Source: Sulfurospirillum multivorans DSM 12446 (GTDB lineage Bacteria > Campylobacterota > Campylobacteria > Campylobacterales > Sulfurospirillaceae). From it: DNA of 64,000 bases. The stretch lies in contig NZ_CP007201.1 of assembly GCF_000568815.1 (NCBI RefSeq), positions 2,923,654-2,987,653 on the forward strand, in the 5' to 3' direction. Below are positions 8,895-18,141 of this stretch, one piece after another. Below the pieces are notes generated by a model. That model was not told where the DNA came from. It was given only the letters and a program-made list of their open reading frames with translations, and did no database searches. Numbering within the stretch: the first letter of the stretch is position 1; the number at the start of each line of letters is the position of its first letter. A program made the translations under genes and the position numbers.

Positions 8895-9245
8895 TTAGTT
8901 CCTTTCCACCAACTCTTCTTTCATCATTTCTATTTGAGTTTTAAGCATTGGAAACTGTTCGGTAATCACTTTCCAAACAATCTCTTCATCGATTTCAAAG
9001 TACCAATGAATGAGTTTATCGCGCATTTTTGCCATGAGAGACCAAGGGATTTGAAGGTATTTTGAGGCTATTTCATCGGGAATTTGTTTAGTGGCTTCGC
9101 CGATGACTTCTATTTCGCGTACACACGCACTGACTGTTTTATCATCCGCCTTGAAGCGTTCAAAGTCATAGCCAGAGGTGAAAGATTCTATCTTCTGAAT
9201 ACTTTTAAGAATGTCATCCAGATACAAAAGATAATTGCGTTTCAT
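8895..9245 (-). CDS. hepT: HepT HEPN toxin, copy 1
   Basis: A 116-residue all-helical HEPN protein of the DUF86 family. The ribonuclease motif RX4HXY is intact at R75, H80 and Y82 (RDKLIHWY). In characterised MntA-HepT pairs HepT is an RNase toxin and its motif tyrosine is AMPylated by MntA, which inactivates it. It overlaps mntA by 4 bp (ATGA), with the antitoxin gene first. A near-identical locus lies at 21258-21898, where hepT carries a stop at codon 65. Confidence 0.92.
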   Translation of the reverse strand: MKRNYLLYLDDILKSIQKIESFTSGYDFERFKADDKTVSACVREIEVIGEATKQIPDEIASKYLQIPWSLMAKMRDKLIHWYFEIDEEIVWKVITEQFPMLKTQIEMMKEELVERN

Positions 9246-9535
9246 ACCGCAATCGCTTCTTTGAGAATGCTTTGGGAGAGTTCGGCGCGGAGTTTTCGTT
9301 TGGGGACTAAGTCGACATTTTTACCCAATGCGATTTTAAGTTTTTCTTCGAGTTCGATAAAGGTTAACAAATCAGGTGTTTGTGAAAAATCAACGAGCAC
9401 ATCCACATCACTATTTTGGGTTGCTTCATCTCGTGCCATTGAGCCAAAAAGAGCCAATGATGTGATGTGATAATTTGATGCAAGCTGAGCTTTTAAAGCA
9501 GATAATTTTTGCAAAATCAACTCTTTTTCACTCAT
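9242..9535 (-). CDS. mntA: MntA minimal nucleotidyltransferase antitoxin, copy 1
   Basis: A 97-residue minimal nucleotidyltransferase. The signature GS(X10)DXD is present as G31-S32 followed by D43 and D45 (NSDVDVLVDF), as expected for an enzyme that AMPylates HepT. Its stop overlaps the hepT start by 4 bp. A TACAAT -10-like box lies upstream on the minus strand (9566-9571), in sequence shared with the second locus. By my count 85 of 97 residues match the paralogue at 21605-21898. Confidence 0.92.
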   Translation of the reverse strand: MSEKELILQKLSALKAQLASNYHITSLALFGSMARDEATQNSDVDVLVDFSQTPDLLTFIELEEKLKIALGKNVDLVPKRKLRAELSQSILKEAIAV

Positions 9536-9595
9536 CTTTTCTTCCCCTAAATTTTTAATTTTATTGTACCAAAAAAGTCTATTACTTCGATAATG

Positions 9596-9617
9596 TTAGC
9601 TTTACATGTAAAGCTAA
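9596..9617. terminator. 22-bp perfect palindrome, probable terminator
   Basis: TTAGCTTTACATG and its complement form a 22-bp perfect palindrome built on the iterated TTTACATGTAAA core. It sits immediately after the stop of the minus-strand gene at 9621 and upstream of mntA, which suits a terminator for that gene. Confidence 0.5.
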
Positions 9618-9620
9618 AAA

Positions 9621-10178
9621 TCATTTCTGAATTGTATGAGCATCTACAGCCAAAGGAACTCTTCGTATCACAAAGCCTGTTGGGGTTTTGTAGATTTCAA
9701 AGCGTTGGTTGAGCGTGATTTCTTGGTAGACGGAGCTTCCGTATTCGATATCGACAAAGGGGTTCCAGCCAAGCAGCGTGAAGCGGTCTAGCAATGTGTT
9801 TTCGCCAAGATCGTGTGAGAGTTTTTGCTGAGTGTTTTGATCTTCGCTTTTTTTATAGCGCCCTTCAAAGCGCTCTAAAACGTAGCGTGAGTCCAGTTTT
9901 AGAAGTGTTGACCAGTATTTCATTTTCATAAATTTAGCATCGATGCGCCACTGTTCACCATAGATCTTAAAATCTCCAACCACTTTGCCATTTTCGCCAT
10001 TCAAATGCGCGATATGAAAACCACTGCTATCGTAGGGTTTGGTAAAGTAAACTGTTGCAACGAGTGTCTCTTGCGTGAGGGCGGTATAGGTCCAGGAAAA
10101 CAGCACTACCAAAACAGCATTTAACACAAGACTTGCAAGGATCAGCCCAAAAGAGATTCGCATTAAAAATCGTCTCAT
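9621..10178 (-). CDS. Membrane-anchored periplasmic protein of unknown function
   Basis: The 185-residue protein has one N-terminal membrane segment (about residues 8-30, SFGLILASLVLNAVLVVLFSW) preceded by arginines, so the rest should face the periplasm. The soluble part is rich in aromatic residues and alternating strands and ends with GFVIRRVPLAVDAHTIQK. There are no cysteines, haem motifs or catalytic signatures. Similar single-span proteins in this phylum are sometimes labelled as efflux proteins without support. Monocistronic; function unknown. Confidence 0.7.
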   Translation of the reverse strand: MRRFLMRISFGLILASLVLNAVLVVLFSWTYTALTQETLVATVYFTKPYDSSGFHIAHLNGENGKVVGDFKIYGEQWRIDAKFMKMKYWSTLLKLDSRYVLERFEGRYKKSEDQNTQQKLSHDLGENTLLDRFTLLGWNPFVDIEYGSSVYQEITLNQRFEIYKTPTGFVIRRVPLAVDAHTIQK

Positions 10179-10440
10179 TTTTTCTCCAATAGCTCGTTTA
10201 TCTTCCCTCTATCATAACTCAATTATTCCATACAATGCTAAAAATCATGCTCGCTCTAAACCTTACGATAAACTTTTCTACTCGATTCCCAACGAAAAAA
10301 GTTTATTGATAACTCTCTTTATTATTTTAATTTACGTCATAAAATTACTCATAAAGTATAAGATGATGTAATATTTTGGTAATTTCCACTCAGTATTATT
10401 GTGTAAAAAATTGTACGATTGCGTCAATTAAAGGAACAAT

Positions 10441-12339
10441 ATGCATCTTGGATTTAAGCAAAAAATCATCGTATCCGCAGGCCTATTTTTAGGAGCATCT
10501 CTCTTCATTTTTGGAATGTTAAGTTTTATCAATCTCAAACAAGACCTACGGCAAGAGATAGAACAGACACAATTAGCCAAAGCACATGCGTTAAAACTGG
10601 AGATTGATTCGTGGTTTGATGCTCAAAAAATCGTCCTAGAGACAACCGCGGAAGACATTGCCCACTTGCCTGAATTTACAAATGTTACGATAAAACCTTA
10701 CCTTCAAACAGCGTTTAAAAAGACTAAAGCTACCGTAGCATACATGGGTGTGGAAGAGAATGGTTTGATGGTGTACAGTGACCAAACGAAACAGGAAGAG
10801 GGGTATGATCCTAGGAAACGACCGTGGTACATCAAGGCAAAAGCGGAAGGAAAATCTGTCCTCACCGATGTTTATACCGATGCCACCACAGGACAACCTA
10901 CTATTTCCATCGCCACACCTGTATTTGTAAATGGCGTGTTCACAGGTGTTGTTTCCAATGATGTCTACTTGACCCAAGTGATGGAGAAGATTAACGCGAC
11001 AAAATTTGAAGGTGGTTATGCCTTTGCAACCGATGCTATGGGAAAAAGAAATGTTCACCCTGATCCAAAATTAATTGGGAAAGTGCTGTATGACGCCAAT
11101 GAGTCGCTTAAGAATCTTGAGCTTCTTGTCAAAAATAGCCCTGAAGGCATTTATAACTATCAAGCAAGCAACGGAAAAGATAAAGTATTAGTTTTCAATA
11201 AGCTAGAAAATAGCTGGATTATTTTTGTGACCATAGACAAAGACGTTGCTTTCAAAGCTATCGATCAGATGTTCATCACGTTAACTATCTCTGGAAATAT
11301 TCTGCTTGGGCTTTCGCTTATTCTGTTGTGGTTTATTCTCAATGCGCAGTTTAAGCCTCTGGAGAGACTCAATGATGTCATCAAAAACCTTTCTAGCAAT
11401 GATGGTGATTTGACACAACGCCTTATGATACATTCAAGAGATGAGTTAGGCAAGATGAGTCAAAACATCAATCTCTTCATCGATAAAATTCATACCATCA
11501 TTACAACGGCAAAAATAAACAGTGCGGAAAATGCTTCCGTGGCACATGAGCTCTCTATCTCTGCGATTGATGTGGGTAAACGTGCTGAAGAAGAAACGCT
11601 TATCGTGACTAAAACCACCACGGAAACTACTTCATTAAAAGCCTATTTGAGAGAATCTAGACATAGTGCAGAAAGCTCTAAAAATGAATTACATGAGGTC
11701 ACACAAAGCCTTAATAAAGTCGAAGAAAATGTCTCCAACCTCTCAAGTCTTCTTCAAAATACCGCCCACAACGAAATCGAACTTGCGAATAAACTCACTC
11801 TTGTGAGTGATAATACCAATGAAGTGAAAAACGTCCTTAATGTCATCAATGACATCGCCGATCAAACCAATCTTCTTGCACTCAATGCCGCCATTGAAGC
11901 AGCAAGAGCGGGAGAACATGGAAGAGGATTTGCAGTGGTTGCGGATGAAGTACGCAAACTAGCTGAGCGTACGCAAAAGTCCTTGGTCGAGATCAATGCG
12001 ACCATCAATGTTGTCACACAATCCATCAATGATGTCAGTGTTGAGATGAATACTAACTCTGAAAATATCACTAAAATCTCTGGCATTTCCATCAATGTCC
12101 AGTCCAATGTTTCAGAAGTGGCAACCGTTCTTGCACGTACCATCACCAACACGCAAAAAACCATTCAAGACTACATCGATACATCCAATCAGATTGATGC
12201 CATTACCAAAGATATCGAAGCAATTAGTACATTGACCCATACCAATACACGTAGTGTCGAAGAGATCGCAGGAGCGAGTGAGCACCTTCATGAACTCACG
12301 GAAACACTCAATCATGAATTATCGAAGTTTAAATCATAA
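10441..12339 (+). CDS. Methyl-accepting chemotaxis protein with dCache sensor
   Basis: The 632-residue chemoreceptor has a first membrane segment at about residues 10-32, a periplasmic double-Cache ligand domain (about 35-275, with [11 protein letters not shown] typical of Cache_1), a second membrane segment at about 280-302, a HAMP-like linker and a long cytoplasmic coiled coil. The conserved signalling tip is seen as [20 protein letters not shown] and [16 protein letters not shown]. The last residues (ELSKFKS) are not a CheR/CheB-tethering pentapeptide. Ligands of such Cache domains are often amino or organic acids, but the ligand here is unknown. A 262-bp upstream gap holds its promoter. 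Confidence 0.93.
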   Translation: MHLGFKQKIIVSAGLFLGASLFIFGMLSFINLKQDLRQEIEQTQLAKAHALKLEIDSWFDAQKIVLETTAEDIAHLPEFTNVTIKPYLQTAFKKTKATVAYMGVEENGLMVYSDQTKQEEGYDPRKRPWYIKAKAEGKSVLTDVYTDATTGQPTISIATPVFVNGVFTGVVSNDVYLTQVMEKINATKFEGGYAFATDAMGKRNVHPDPKLIGKVLYDANESLKNLELLVKNSPEGIYNYQASNGKDKVLVFNKLENSWIIFVTIDKDVAFKAIDQMFITLTISGNILLGLSLILLWFILNAQFKPLERLNDVIKNLSSNDGDLTQRLMIHSRDELGKMSQNINLFIDKIHTIITTAKINSAENASVAHELSISAIDVGKRAEEETLIVTKTTTETTSLKAYLRESRHSAESSKNELHEVTQSLNKVEENVSNLSSLLQNTAHNEIELANKLTLVSDNTNEVKNVLNVINDIADQTNLLALNAAIEAARAGEHGRGFAVVADEVRKLAERTQKSLVEINATINVVTQSINDVSVEMNTNSENITKISGISINVQSNVSEVATVLARTITNTQKTIQDYIDTSNQIDAITKDIEAISTLTHTNTRSVEEIAGASEHLHELTETLNHELSKFKS

Positions 12340-12398
12340 TTTACACTCTGGACAAGCAAATGGCTTGTCCACTCTCTTTTACATGTAACGATCGAAGG

Positions 12399-13154
12399 CT
12401 ACTCGTCCTTAAACACAAACCCCTGAGCCATCAAAACTTTGCCTGTTTTTCGGTAGTAAATGCTCGAATACGCCTTTGAGGTAATCTCCGCGTAAGTAGG
12501 CATTGAGCCGCTTCCGGTTGCGTCTCTGAAGGCTTTAAAGGTTTTATCATACTCCAACACGCCTTTTTTCACTTTTTCGCTATCGTAGCTATCTTCCATC
12601 GCAAAACTCTCGAGTGCAACGCGTGGTTTAAGCGGTGCATTTTTAGCATCTTGTGTTGGAACGCCGATGGTACATCCTACGGCTAAGAACGTTTTTGGGG
12701 GAAGATTGAAGAGGTTTACCATCGTGTCGGAACTTTCACGCACCGCGCCGATACAGGTTGTGCCGTATCCCAACGCTTCGGCGGCGACTTGAAGGTGAAT
12801 GAGCATGATGCCCGCATCGACAGCCCCGACCATAATTCCCTCGGCACTCTGCTCGATGACGTGTTTTTTGCCCATGCTCTCGGTAATGATATTTGTGCGA
12901 TTAAAGTCGATGACAATGCCGACAAAAACATCGGCTGTGGCAATGTGCGCTTGATGGTTGCACAACTCGGAAATCTGTTTGAGTTTGGCTTTATCGCGTG
13001 TGTAAACGAGGCTTATTTGTTGCGCGTTGATGGACGTTGGAGCACGTTGAGCCGTTTTAAAGATAAGCTCTAAGTGCTCATCGCTGATCACTTCACCCGT
13101 AAATTGGCGGATGGATTTTCGATTTTGCAGTTGTTTGATCGTTGGATTTTCCAT
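12399..13154 (-). CDS. NfsA-like nitroreductase (NAD(P)H-flavin oxidoreductase)
   Basis: The 251-residue protein matches the FMN-dependent nitroreductase family: the N-terminal FMN-binding motif NRKSIRQFTGEVIS, the RAPTSINAQQ segment and the glycine-rich EALGYGTTCIGAVRESSDT. The long C-terminal tail (from about 180) resembles the NfsA/FRP subgroup, which reduces quinones, nitroaromatics or flavins with NADPH. It is followed upstream on the same strand by a quinol-monooxygenase-like gene 9 bp away, so the two are likely co-transcribed and may form a small redox-stress unit. Confidence 0.88.
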   Translation of the reverse strand: MENPTIKQLQNRKSIRQFTGEVISDEHLELIFKTAQRAPTSINAQQISLVYTRDKAKLKQISELCNHQAHIATADVFVGIVIDFNRTNIITESMGKKHVIEQSAEGIMVGAVDAGIMLIHLQVAAEALGYGTTCIGAVRESSDTMVNLFNLPPKTFLAVGCTIGVPTQDAKNAPLKPRVALESFAMEDSYDSEKVKKGVLEYDKTFKAFRDATGSGSMPTYAEITSKAYSSIYYRKTGKVLMAQGFVFKDE

Positions 13155-13162
13155 TGTTTCTC

Positions 13163-13456
13163 CTATAAGATTTTTTCTAATTTTTGAAGCGACATGCGCT
13201 CTATTTTATCACCCATAAATGCTTTATACACTTTAAAGTGCTCTTTTTCCATATGCGCCGCCAAAAGTGCTTCACTCTCCCACGTCTCAATGAAAACATA
13301 GGTGTTTTCTTGTTCGATATCTTGATGCACATCGTACTGCAAACAGCCTTTATCGTCTTGATGGGTTGCTTTATGCAACGTGGTTAGCGCCTCCAAAACA
13401 CCTTCACTTTTGGACTCTTTCAAAACGACGGTTGCGATTAAAACGATTTTTTTCAT
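13163..13456 (-). CDS. Antibiotic biosynthesis monooxygenase-like protein
   Basis: A 97-residue ferredoxin-like alpha/beta barrel protein of the ABM family, recognised from the order KKIVLIATVVLKES, CLQYDVHQDIEQENTYVFIE, WESEALLAAHMEKEHFK. Members such as YgiN act as quinol monooxygenases or bind haem; the exact reaction is not predictable. The gene is first in a two-gene unit with the nitroreductase downstream (9-bp gap). A TTTACATGTAAA copy lies at 13555, between this gene and the divergent TSUP gene. Confidence 0.82.
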   Translation of the reverse strand: MKKIVLIATVVLKESKSEGVLEALTTLHKATHQDDKGCLQYDVHQDIEQENTYVFIETWESEALLAAHMEKEHFKVYKAFMGDKIERMSLQKLEKIL

Positions 13457-13621
13457 CTGCTCTCTTTTTTAAGTTATCTGCAAAGTATAGAAGTTATGCA
13501 CTTAAAATACTCTTACGATACTTTTGGAATGTAAGAGAAAAATAGCATTTCTTCTTTACATGTAAACTTCATCTACTTTGTTATAATGTTCTATTCGTGT
13601 CGTATCGACGCAAAGGAGACG

Positions 13622-14362
13622 ATGGAAGTGTTGATAGAATGGTATATATTTGCGGTCTTTATCCTTTCAAGCTTTTTACAAACCACGACTGGATTTGGTT
13701 ATGCGATCATAACAGCACCGCTTTTAGCCCTTGTGTTAGACCCCAAAGATACGGTGATGATCACCATGCTGACCGGTCTTATCATACGACTGATGATGCT
13801 GAAAACAACGCATCATGATGGTAGTTTTAAAGCGATCTCGCCTTTTTTGATCACGAGTATTTTAGGGGCGATGCTTGGGGCGTATTGTCTGCGTGTCATC
13901 AATGTCGATCTGCTGAAACTCTTTATGGGCGGAATCTTACTTATTTTTACGTTCCTTTTGTGGAAAAACTATCACGTCACGATTCGTCATCATACGTTTG
14001 CAAAAGCCATCGCGGGCGGATTGAGTGGTTTTTTGGCGACGACCACGAGTCTCAATGGGCCACCGATTATTTTATATTATCTCAACGCCAAAGCAGAAGA
14101 ACATGCACGTGTTTTAAGAGGCAATTTGACGCGGTATTTTTTACTGATCAATCTCGTCTCGATCATTTTGTCGTACATAGCAGGCACCCTCAAATTACAA
14201 GAACTCTGGGTCATCTTGCTTTTTTCTATTCCGGCATTGGCTATAGGATTTTATCTGGGGGGAAAGTTGTTTCACCGTATTAATGCGGAAATTTTCAAAA
14301 AAATAGCATTGGGGATGGTTGTGGTGAGCAGTGTCGTGCTGATCTTTAAAGCAGTCAGCTAA
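13622..14362 (+). CDS. TSUP family (TauE/SafE) membrane transporter
   Basis: A multi-span protein (about 246 residues, seven to eight hydrophobic segments) with two related halves, typical of sulfite/anion exporters of the TSUP family: FLQTTTGFGYAIITAPLLAL in the first half and GGLSGFLATTTSLNGPPIIL in the second. The frame extends back to 13586, but AAAGGAG at 13612-13618 favours a start at the ATG 13622 or the GTG 13628. TATAAT upstream (about 13582) is a likely -10 box. Substrate unknown; sulfite or sulfoacetate-type anions are known for relatives. Confidence 0.85.
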   Translation: MEVLIEWYIFAVFILSSFLQTTTGFGYAIITAPLLALVLDPKDTVMITMLTGLIIRLMMLKTTHHDGSFKAISPFLITSILGAMLGAYCLRVINVDLLKLFMGGILLIFTFLLWKNYHVTIRHHTFAKAIAGGLSGFLATTTSLNGPPIILYYLNAKAEEHARVLRGNLTRYFLLINLVSIILSYIAGTLKLQELWVILLFSIPALAIGFYLGGKLFHRINAEIFKKIALGMVVVSSVVLIFKAVS

Positions 14363-14400
14363 AGAAGCCCTAGATAACTAGGACTTCTTCGCTTTTTTTT
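14363..14400 (+). terminator. Rho-independent terminator of the TSUP gene
   Basis: A 12-bp stem with one mismatch (AAGAAG, then CCTAG, 4-base loop ATAA, CTAGG, CTTCTT) is followed by GC and eight T. It lies right after the TSUP stop and overlaps the 3' end of the small minus-strand gene at 14378-14473. Confidence 0.85.
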
Positions 14401-14473
14401 CTTCGCGTTTCTCTTTGAGCGACTTCTCGGGTTTCTTCTTGACTTCTTTTTTCATATCTTTACTTTTTGCCAT
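14378..14473 (-). CDS. 31-residue lysine-rich small protein
   Basis: A short frame starting ATG at 14471-14473 (minus) has a strong AAAGGAG site five bases upstream and encodes 31 residues starting MAKSKDMKKEVKKKPEK, with about half of all residues Lys and a further third Glu, Arg or Ser. There is no membrane segment. The ribosome-binding site argues for real translation despite the low complexity. Its last codons lie inside the terminator of the convergent TSUP gene. Nucleic-acid or membrane-surface binding is possible; function unknown. Confidence 0.65.
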   Translation of the reverse strand: MAKSKDMKKEVKKKPEKSLKEKREEKKAKKS

Positions 14474-14614
14474 GGTCTCTCCTTTTTGAAGTTGGTTACT
14501 ACGCATTTATTGTACAAAGGTTATGCTTAATTTGGATCAATATTGATATTCGTCAAGGACATAATTTTCTATTTATTATATATTTTTAAAAGTTCATCCA
14601 AAAAGGGAAACGTT

Positions 14615-14911
14615 ATGAAAAAAGTTCTTTTAGGTTTACTCCTCGCTTCTGTTTCAACTCTATTTGCGGCAGACGGTGCTGAAATTTATAAAGCAAAGTG
14701 TCTCTCCTGTCACGGGGATAAAGCATCTAAAGCAGCACTCAACAAATCTCAAATTATTGCGGGATGGGATGCAGAAAAAATCATCGCTTCTGTCAATGGT
14801 TATAAAAATGGCGAAGGTGGCGCAATGAAAGGCGTTATGAAACCTATCGCTTCAGGTCTCAGTGATGATGATTTAAAAGCAGTTGCAGCGACCATCGCTT
14901 CTTACAAATAG
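14615..14911 (+). CDS. Periplasmic class I cytochrome c
   Basis: The start is placed at ATG 14615 (AAGGG at good spacing; the frame extends to 14543 without a site). The 98-residue precursor has signal peptide MKKVLLGLLLASVSTLFA and a mature protein of about 80 residues with one haem site, CLSCH, near its N-terminus and a C-terminal helix. A methionine axial ligand probably lies in GAMKGVMKPIA. Small cytochromes of this type carry electrons between periplasmic oxidoreductases. A hairpin follows and a Crp/Fnr regulator is next, which might control it. Confidence 0.92.
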   Translation: MKKVLLGLLLASVSTLFAADGAEIYKAKCLSCHGDKASKAALNKSQIIAGWDAEKIIASVNGYKNGEGGAMKGVMKPIASGLSDDDLKAVAATIASYK

Positions 14912-14922
14912 TCACCTGTACC

Positions 14923-14955
14923 GATAAGAAGAAGTAGAGTTTGCTTCTTCTTATC
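14923..14955 (+). terminator. Hairpin after cytochrome c gene
   Basis: A 12-bp perfect inverted repeat (GATAAGAAGAAG with its complement) and a 9-base loop follows the cytochrome c stop by 11 bp. No clear T-tract follows, so it may terminate weakly or stabilise the transcript. Confidence 0.6.
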
Positions 14956-14993
14956 TGCGTAGATTCACTGATTGTTTCTCGGAAAACTAGACA

Positions 14994-15653
14994 ATGATTC
15001 GTATTGAAAATCTTCCTTATTTCTCACATCTCAATCGCACTGAACTTGAAAAAATAAAAAAATATTGTACGCTGAAAAAATACACATCGGGTGATATACT
15101 TTTTTACGAAGGCGAAACACCACAGTATCTTTACATTCTTCTAAAAGGTACGCTTAAAGTGTATCAAACAACCGCCAAAGCAAACCACGTTTTCATTCTT
15201 TTTTTGACACAGTCTGGGGAAATTATTGGAGATTACGCTTTGTATGCCAAGAGTCCTTATCCTAACACCGCGCAATTTGTCACCGAAGGAGAAGTGCTTA
15301 AAATCAATTTTTTTCCTATTCAAAAAGAGATGCTCAACAATGCTATCTTAAACCTTTATATCATCCAATCTCTCATAAAAAAACAAAGAGTTTTTTTAAA
15401 TGTCATTCATAATGAAATTAGTACCAATACCGAAGCGAAAGTTGCAAAATTTTTACTCGAACATGAAACCATTGTTCAAACACTTAAACAAATCGAAATA
15501 GCTTCCATCCTCAATACAACACCCGAAACACTCTCACGCATGCTTTCAAAATTTAAATCTTTAGGATTTATACATATTGACACAAAGCACATCATCACTT
15601 TACAAAAAAAAGAAGCTCTTCAAACCTATTATCGTACCATTGTGCAAAATTGA
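14994..15653 (+). CDS. Crp/Fnr family transcription regulator
   Basis: The 219-residue protein has an N-terminal cyclic-nucleotide-binding-like beta barrel (about 8-125; YTSGDILFYEGETPQYLYIL) and a C-terminal winged helix with recognition region IASILNTTPETLSRMLSKFK (about 165-190). No cysteine cluster for an Fnr iron-sulfur cluster is present, so it is not a classic oxygen-sensing Fnr. In Campylobacterota such proteins often respond to nitrosative stress or other small molecules. Placement after cytochrome c suggests respiratory control, which is inference. Confidence 0.88.
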   Translation: MIRIENLPYFSHLNRTELEKIKKYCTLKKYTSGDILFYEGETPQYLYILLKGTLKVYQTTAKANHVFILFLTQSGEIIGDYALYAKSPYPNTAQFVTEGEVLKINFFPIQKEMLNNAILNLYIIQSLIKKQRVFLNVIHNEISTNTEAKVAKFLLEHETIVQTLKQIEIASILNTTPETLSRMLSKFKSLGFIHIDTKHIITLQKKEALQTYYRTIVQN

Positions 15654-15721
15654 TTCATATCAAGTCAAGGACAAATGGCATAATGTATAATGCCTTAGAG
15701 TAAAAGATAGGAGAGCTTATA

Positions 15722-16996
15722 ATGACATTATTGCGAACCGTTATTTTAATCTTTTTGACACTGCAAACGCTGTTTGGAAAAACACTTTCACTGCAAGAAG
15801 CGATTGATGCTACGCTTTTAACGCATCCCGATGCTAAACTCGCGCTGTATCAATTAAACATGGCATATGAAACGCTTGGCATCACAAAAGCGGCCACCTA
15901 TCCTGAGCTTAGCGTGAATGCGGAATATTACCCCACCAAAACACTCGTTTTACAAAACAATGGCAATTTTGTAACACGGGATCATTTTTCAACGCATTTA
16001 GATGTGACGATGACCTATACGTTGTGGGATTTTGGTCGTACACAAAAACGCATAAATGCGGCACAACAAGATGCAGAGTCTGCTTTAGCACTGAATGAAA
16101 ATGCCAAAGCATTGCTGGGTGAAAAAGTCTGGCAAGCGTACTATTCGTTGGCATACCTTCAACGCGTCAACACGGCCAATGCCCTCTCTCTTGCCTTTTA
16201 CCAAGCACTCTACGATCAATCGCGTCAAATGAAAACTGTGGGACTCAAAACCGAAGCCGATAGCGAACGTTTTTATGCTTCGTTGCTGGACGCCAAAGAT
16301 TTACTGGAAACCAGTCGCAATGAAGAGCGTAAATATACCCATTTACTGAGCATGCTCACTGGCTTTTTAGAACAGGACATTCGTATTGAAGATGATTTTA
16401 CAGCACTTTCGCACACCACGTTACCCTCTTTCCCCGATACCAAGTGGCGACAGATGCTCAAAGAGTATAACGCTGAACTTGAAGCCTTAGGCGCTAAAAT
16501 CAAGCAAAGTCAATCACTCTATGAATCATCCAAAGCAGAAAATTATGGCACCATTCTTTTCGCGGGTTCTTTGGGTAGTGATACCTCCATCTCCTCTTAT
16601 TCAAGCAATCAAATTGGCATTAAAGCCTCCATTCCTCTTTTAACCGGCGGGAGGATTTCCCATCAAATCGAAAAAGATAGAGTCGGTATTTTAGTGGCAG
16701 AAGAAGCATTGCGAGCGCGTGAATTAACGCTTTGGCAAGAGTTGTATGAAGCCATTTTAGATACAAAACGATTAGATACAACCATTGAGGCTAAGCAAAT
16801 GGCAGCACAGGCGCTTTCCAAAACCGTTGCCATTACCCAAGGGCGTTACAAAGAGGGGTTAGCCACGTACATTGAAGTGCTTGAAGCCCAACATGCTTAC
16901 GACAATGCCACCATTGCTCAAAGTGCCGCTATGTTGCAAAAAATAGCCTCTTTAGCCCATATTAAAAGACTTATTCCCAAAGGAGCTTCCCTATGA
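15722..16996 (+). CDS. TolC-family outer membrane efflux protein
   Basis: The 424-residue protein has a signal peptide (cleavage near residue 20) and two similar halves of long amphipathic helices split by short strands, the TolC layout. YTLWDFGRTQKRINAAQQDA and PLLTGGRISHQIEKDRVGI are the matching strand-helix motifs of the two repeats. It is the first gene of a four-gene export operon: its stop overlaps the adaptor start by 4 bp. The complex should span both membranes; the cargo is unknown. Confidence 0.9.
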   Translation: MTLLRTVILIFLTLQTLFGKTLSLQEAIDATLLTHPDAKLALYQLNMAYETLGITKAATYPELSVNAEYYPTKTLVLQNNGNFVTRDHFSTHLDVTMTYTLWDFGRTQKRINAAQQDAESALALNENAKALLGEKVWQAYYSLAYLQRVNTANALSLAFYQALYDQSRQMKTVGLKTEADSERFYASLLDAKDLLETSRNEERKYTHLLSMLTGFLEQDIRIEDDFTALSHTTLPSFPDTKWRQMLKEYNAELEALGAKIKQSQSLYESSKAENYGTILFAGSLGSDTSISSYSSNQIGIKASIPLLTGGRISHQIEKDRVGILVAEEALRARELTLWQELYEAILDTKRLDTTIEAKQMAAQALSKTVAITQGRYKEGLATYIEVLEAQHAYDNATIAQSAAMLQKIASLAHIKRLIPKGASL

Positions 16997-18141
16997 ACAG
17001 GGCATCTGTTATGAAAAATACATTGATTTTAGTGGCGATTATGGCGATTGGAAGCTTTTTTTATTTTAAAGTGTATCTACCCAAAATTACATTTGCTTCG
17101 ATCTCACCCATTGTTCAAGATGTGAATGAAACAGCGTTTGGGGTTGGAACGATAGAAGCGAAAGAGATGATTGTTTTAGCACCTAAAACAACAGCCAAAG
17201 TGCTCTCTCTTTTTGCCGATCAAGGCGAAATCGTTGTGAAAGGGAAGGCGCTTGCGGTGATGGATCCTTCGGATCTGCTCGCATCCAAAGAAGAAGCTTT
17301 GATGGCGATGAAAAAAAGCCAGATGTCACTGCTTTCCCAACAAAGTCTCCTTAAAGATTTGGAAGCCAAATATACGCTAGCGCATACAACACTGATTCGC
17401 TATCAACATCTCATTTCAGAAGGTTTCGTGGCACAAGCGGAGTTAGATACGGCGTTTTCAGCCGAACAAAGCGCCAAAGCTCAAATGGAAAATGCAACGT
17501 GGCAAGTGAGTCTTATGCAAGCAGATATCGCGCGCAATGAGGCTCTGGTAAAAAACAGCAACGCTAAAATTGAAGATCTTACGCTCAAAGCCCCTGAGAC
17601 CATGGTGGTTCTTTCTCGTGATGCCGAAGTGGGAAGTACGGTTCTTTCGGGCTCACCCGTCTTTCGGCTGATCAATCCCAACGCCATTTGGGTCAAAATC
17701 TACATCAATGAACGACAAAGCGGAACGTTACATGTAGGCCAATCTGCTTCTATTACCCTACGTTCACACTCTTCAACGCCTTATCGTGGGCACATCGCGC
17801 GCATTGGGCTCGAGAGTGATCGCATCACAGAAGAGCGAGAGGTTGACATTGCGTTTGATCAGCCACAACACCCTCTTTACGTGGGAGAACGGGCGGAAGC
17901 GACGATTGAGCTGGCACAGCATACCCGTGTCTTAACCCTTCCGCTTTTAGCGCTTACAACACATCAAGGTGTCAAAGGTGTTTGGCTTGCCAACGAGGGA
18001 CATGCACATTTTAAACCGCTAAGTTTTCAGACAATCAGTGCCAATGGTCTCATCATAGTCACCGAAGGCGTAACGGAGAAAGACACCATTCTTGTACCTG
18101 CGGGACGCGATATAACGGAAGGTATGCGGATTAAATTATGA
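16993..18141 (+). CDS. HlyD-like periplasmic adaptor subunit
   Basis: The 382-residue membrane fusion protein has an N-terminal membrane anchor (about 10-27), split lipoyl domains (VGTIEAKEMIVLAPKTTAKV and the later LTLKAPETMVV), a long alpha hairpin (about 95-185) and a beta barrel with AEVGSTVLSGSPVFRLINP. It connects the TolC protein upstream with the ABC permease downstream; gene overlaps of 4 bp on both sides show tight coupling. A divergent copy of the iterated palindrome (TTACATGTAGG) lies within it at 17728. Confidence 0.9.
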   Translation: MNRASVMKNTLILVAIMAIGSFFYFKVYLPKITFASISPIVQDVNETAFGVGTIEAKEMIVLAPKTTAKVLSLFADQGEIVVKGKALAVMDPSDLLASKEEALMAMKKSQMSLLSQQSLLKDLEAKYTLAHTTLIRYQHLISEGFVAQAELDTAFSAEQSAKAQMENATWQVSLMQADIARNEALVKNSNAKIEDLTLKAPETMVVLSRDAEVGSTVLSGSPVFRLINPNAIWVKIYINERQSGTLHVGQSASITLRSHSSTPYRGHIARIGLESDRITEEREVDIAFDQPQHPLYVGERAEATIELAQHTRVLTLPLLALTTHQGVKGVWLANEGHAHFKPLSFQTISANGLIIVTEGVTEKDTILVPAGRDITEGMRIKL

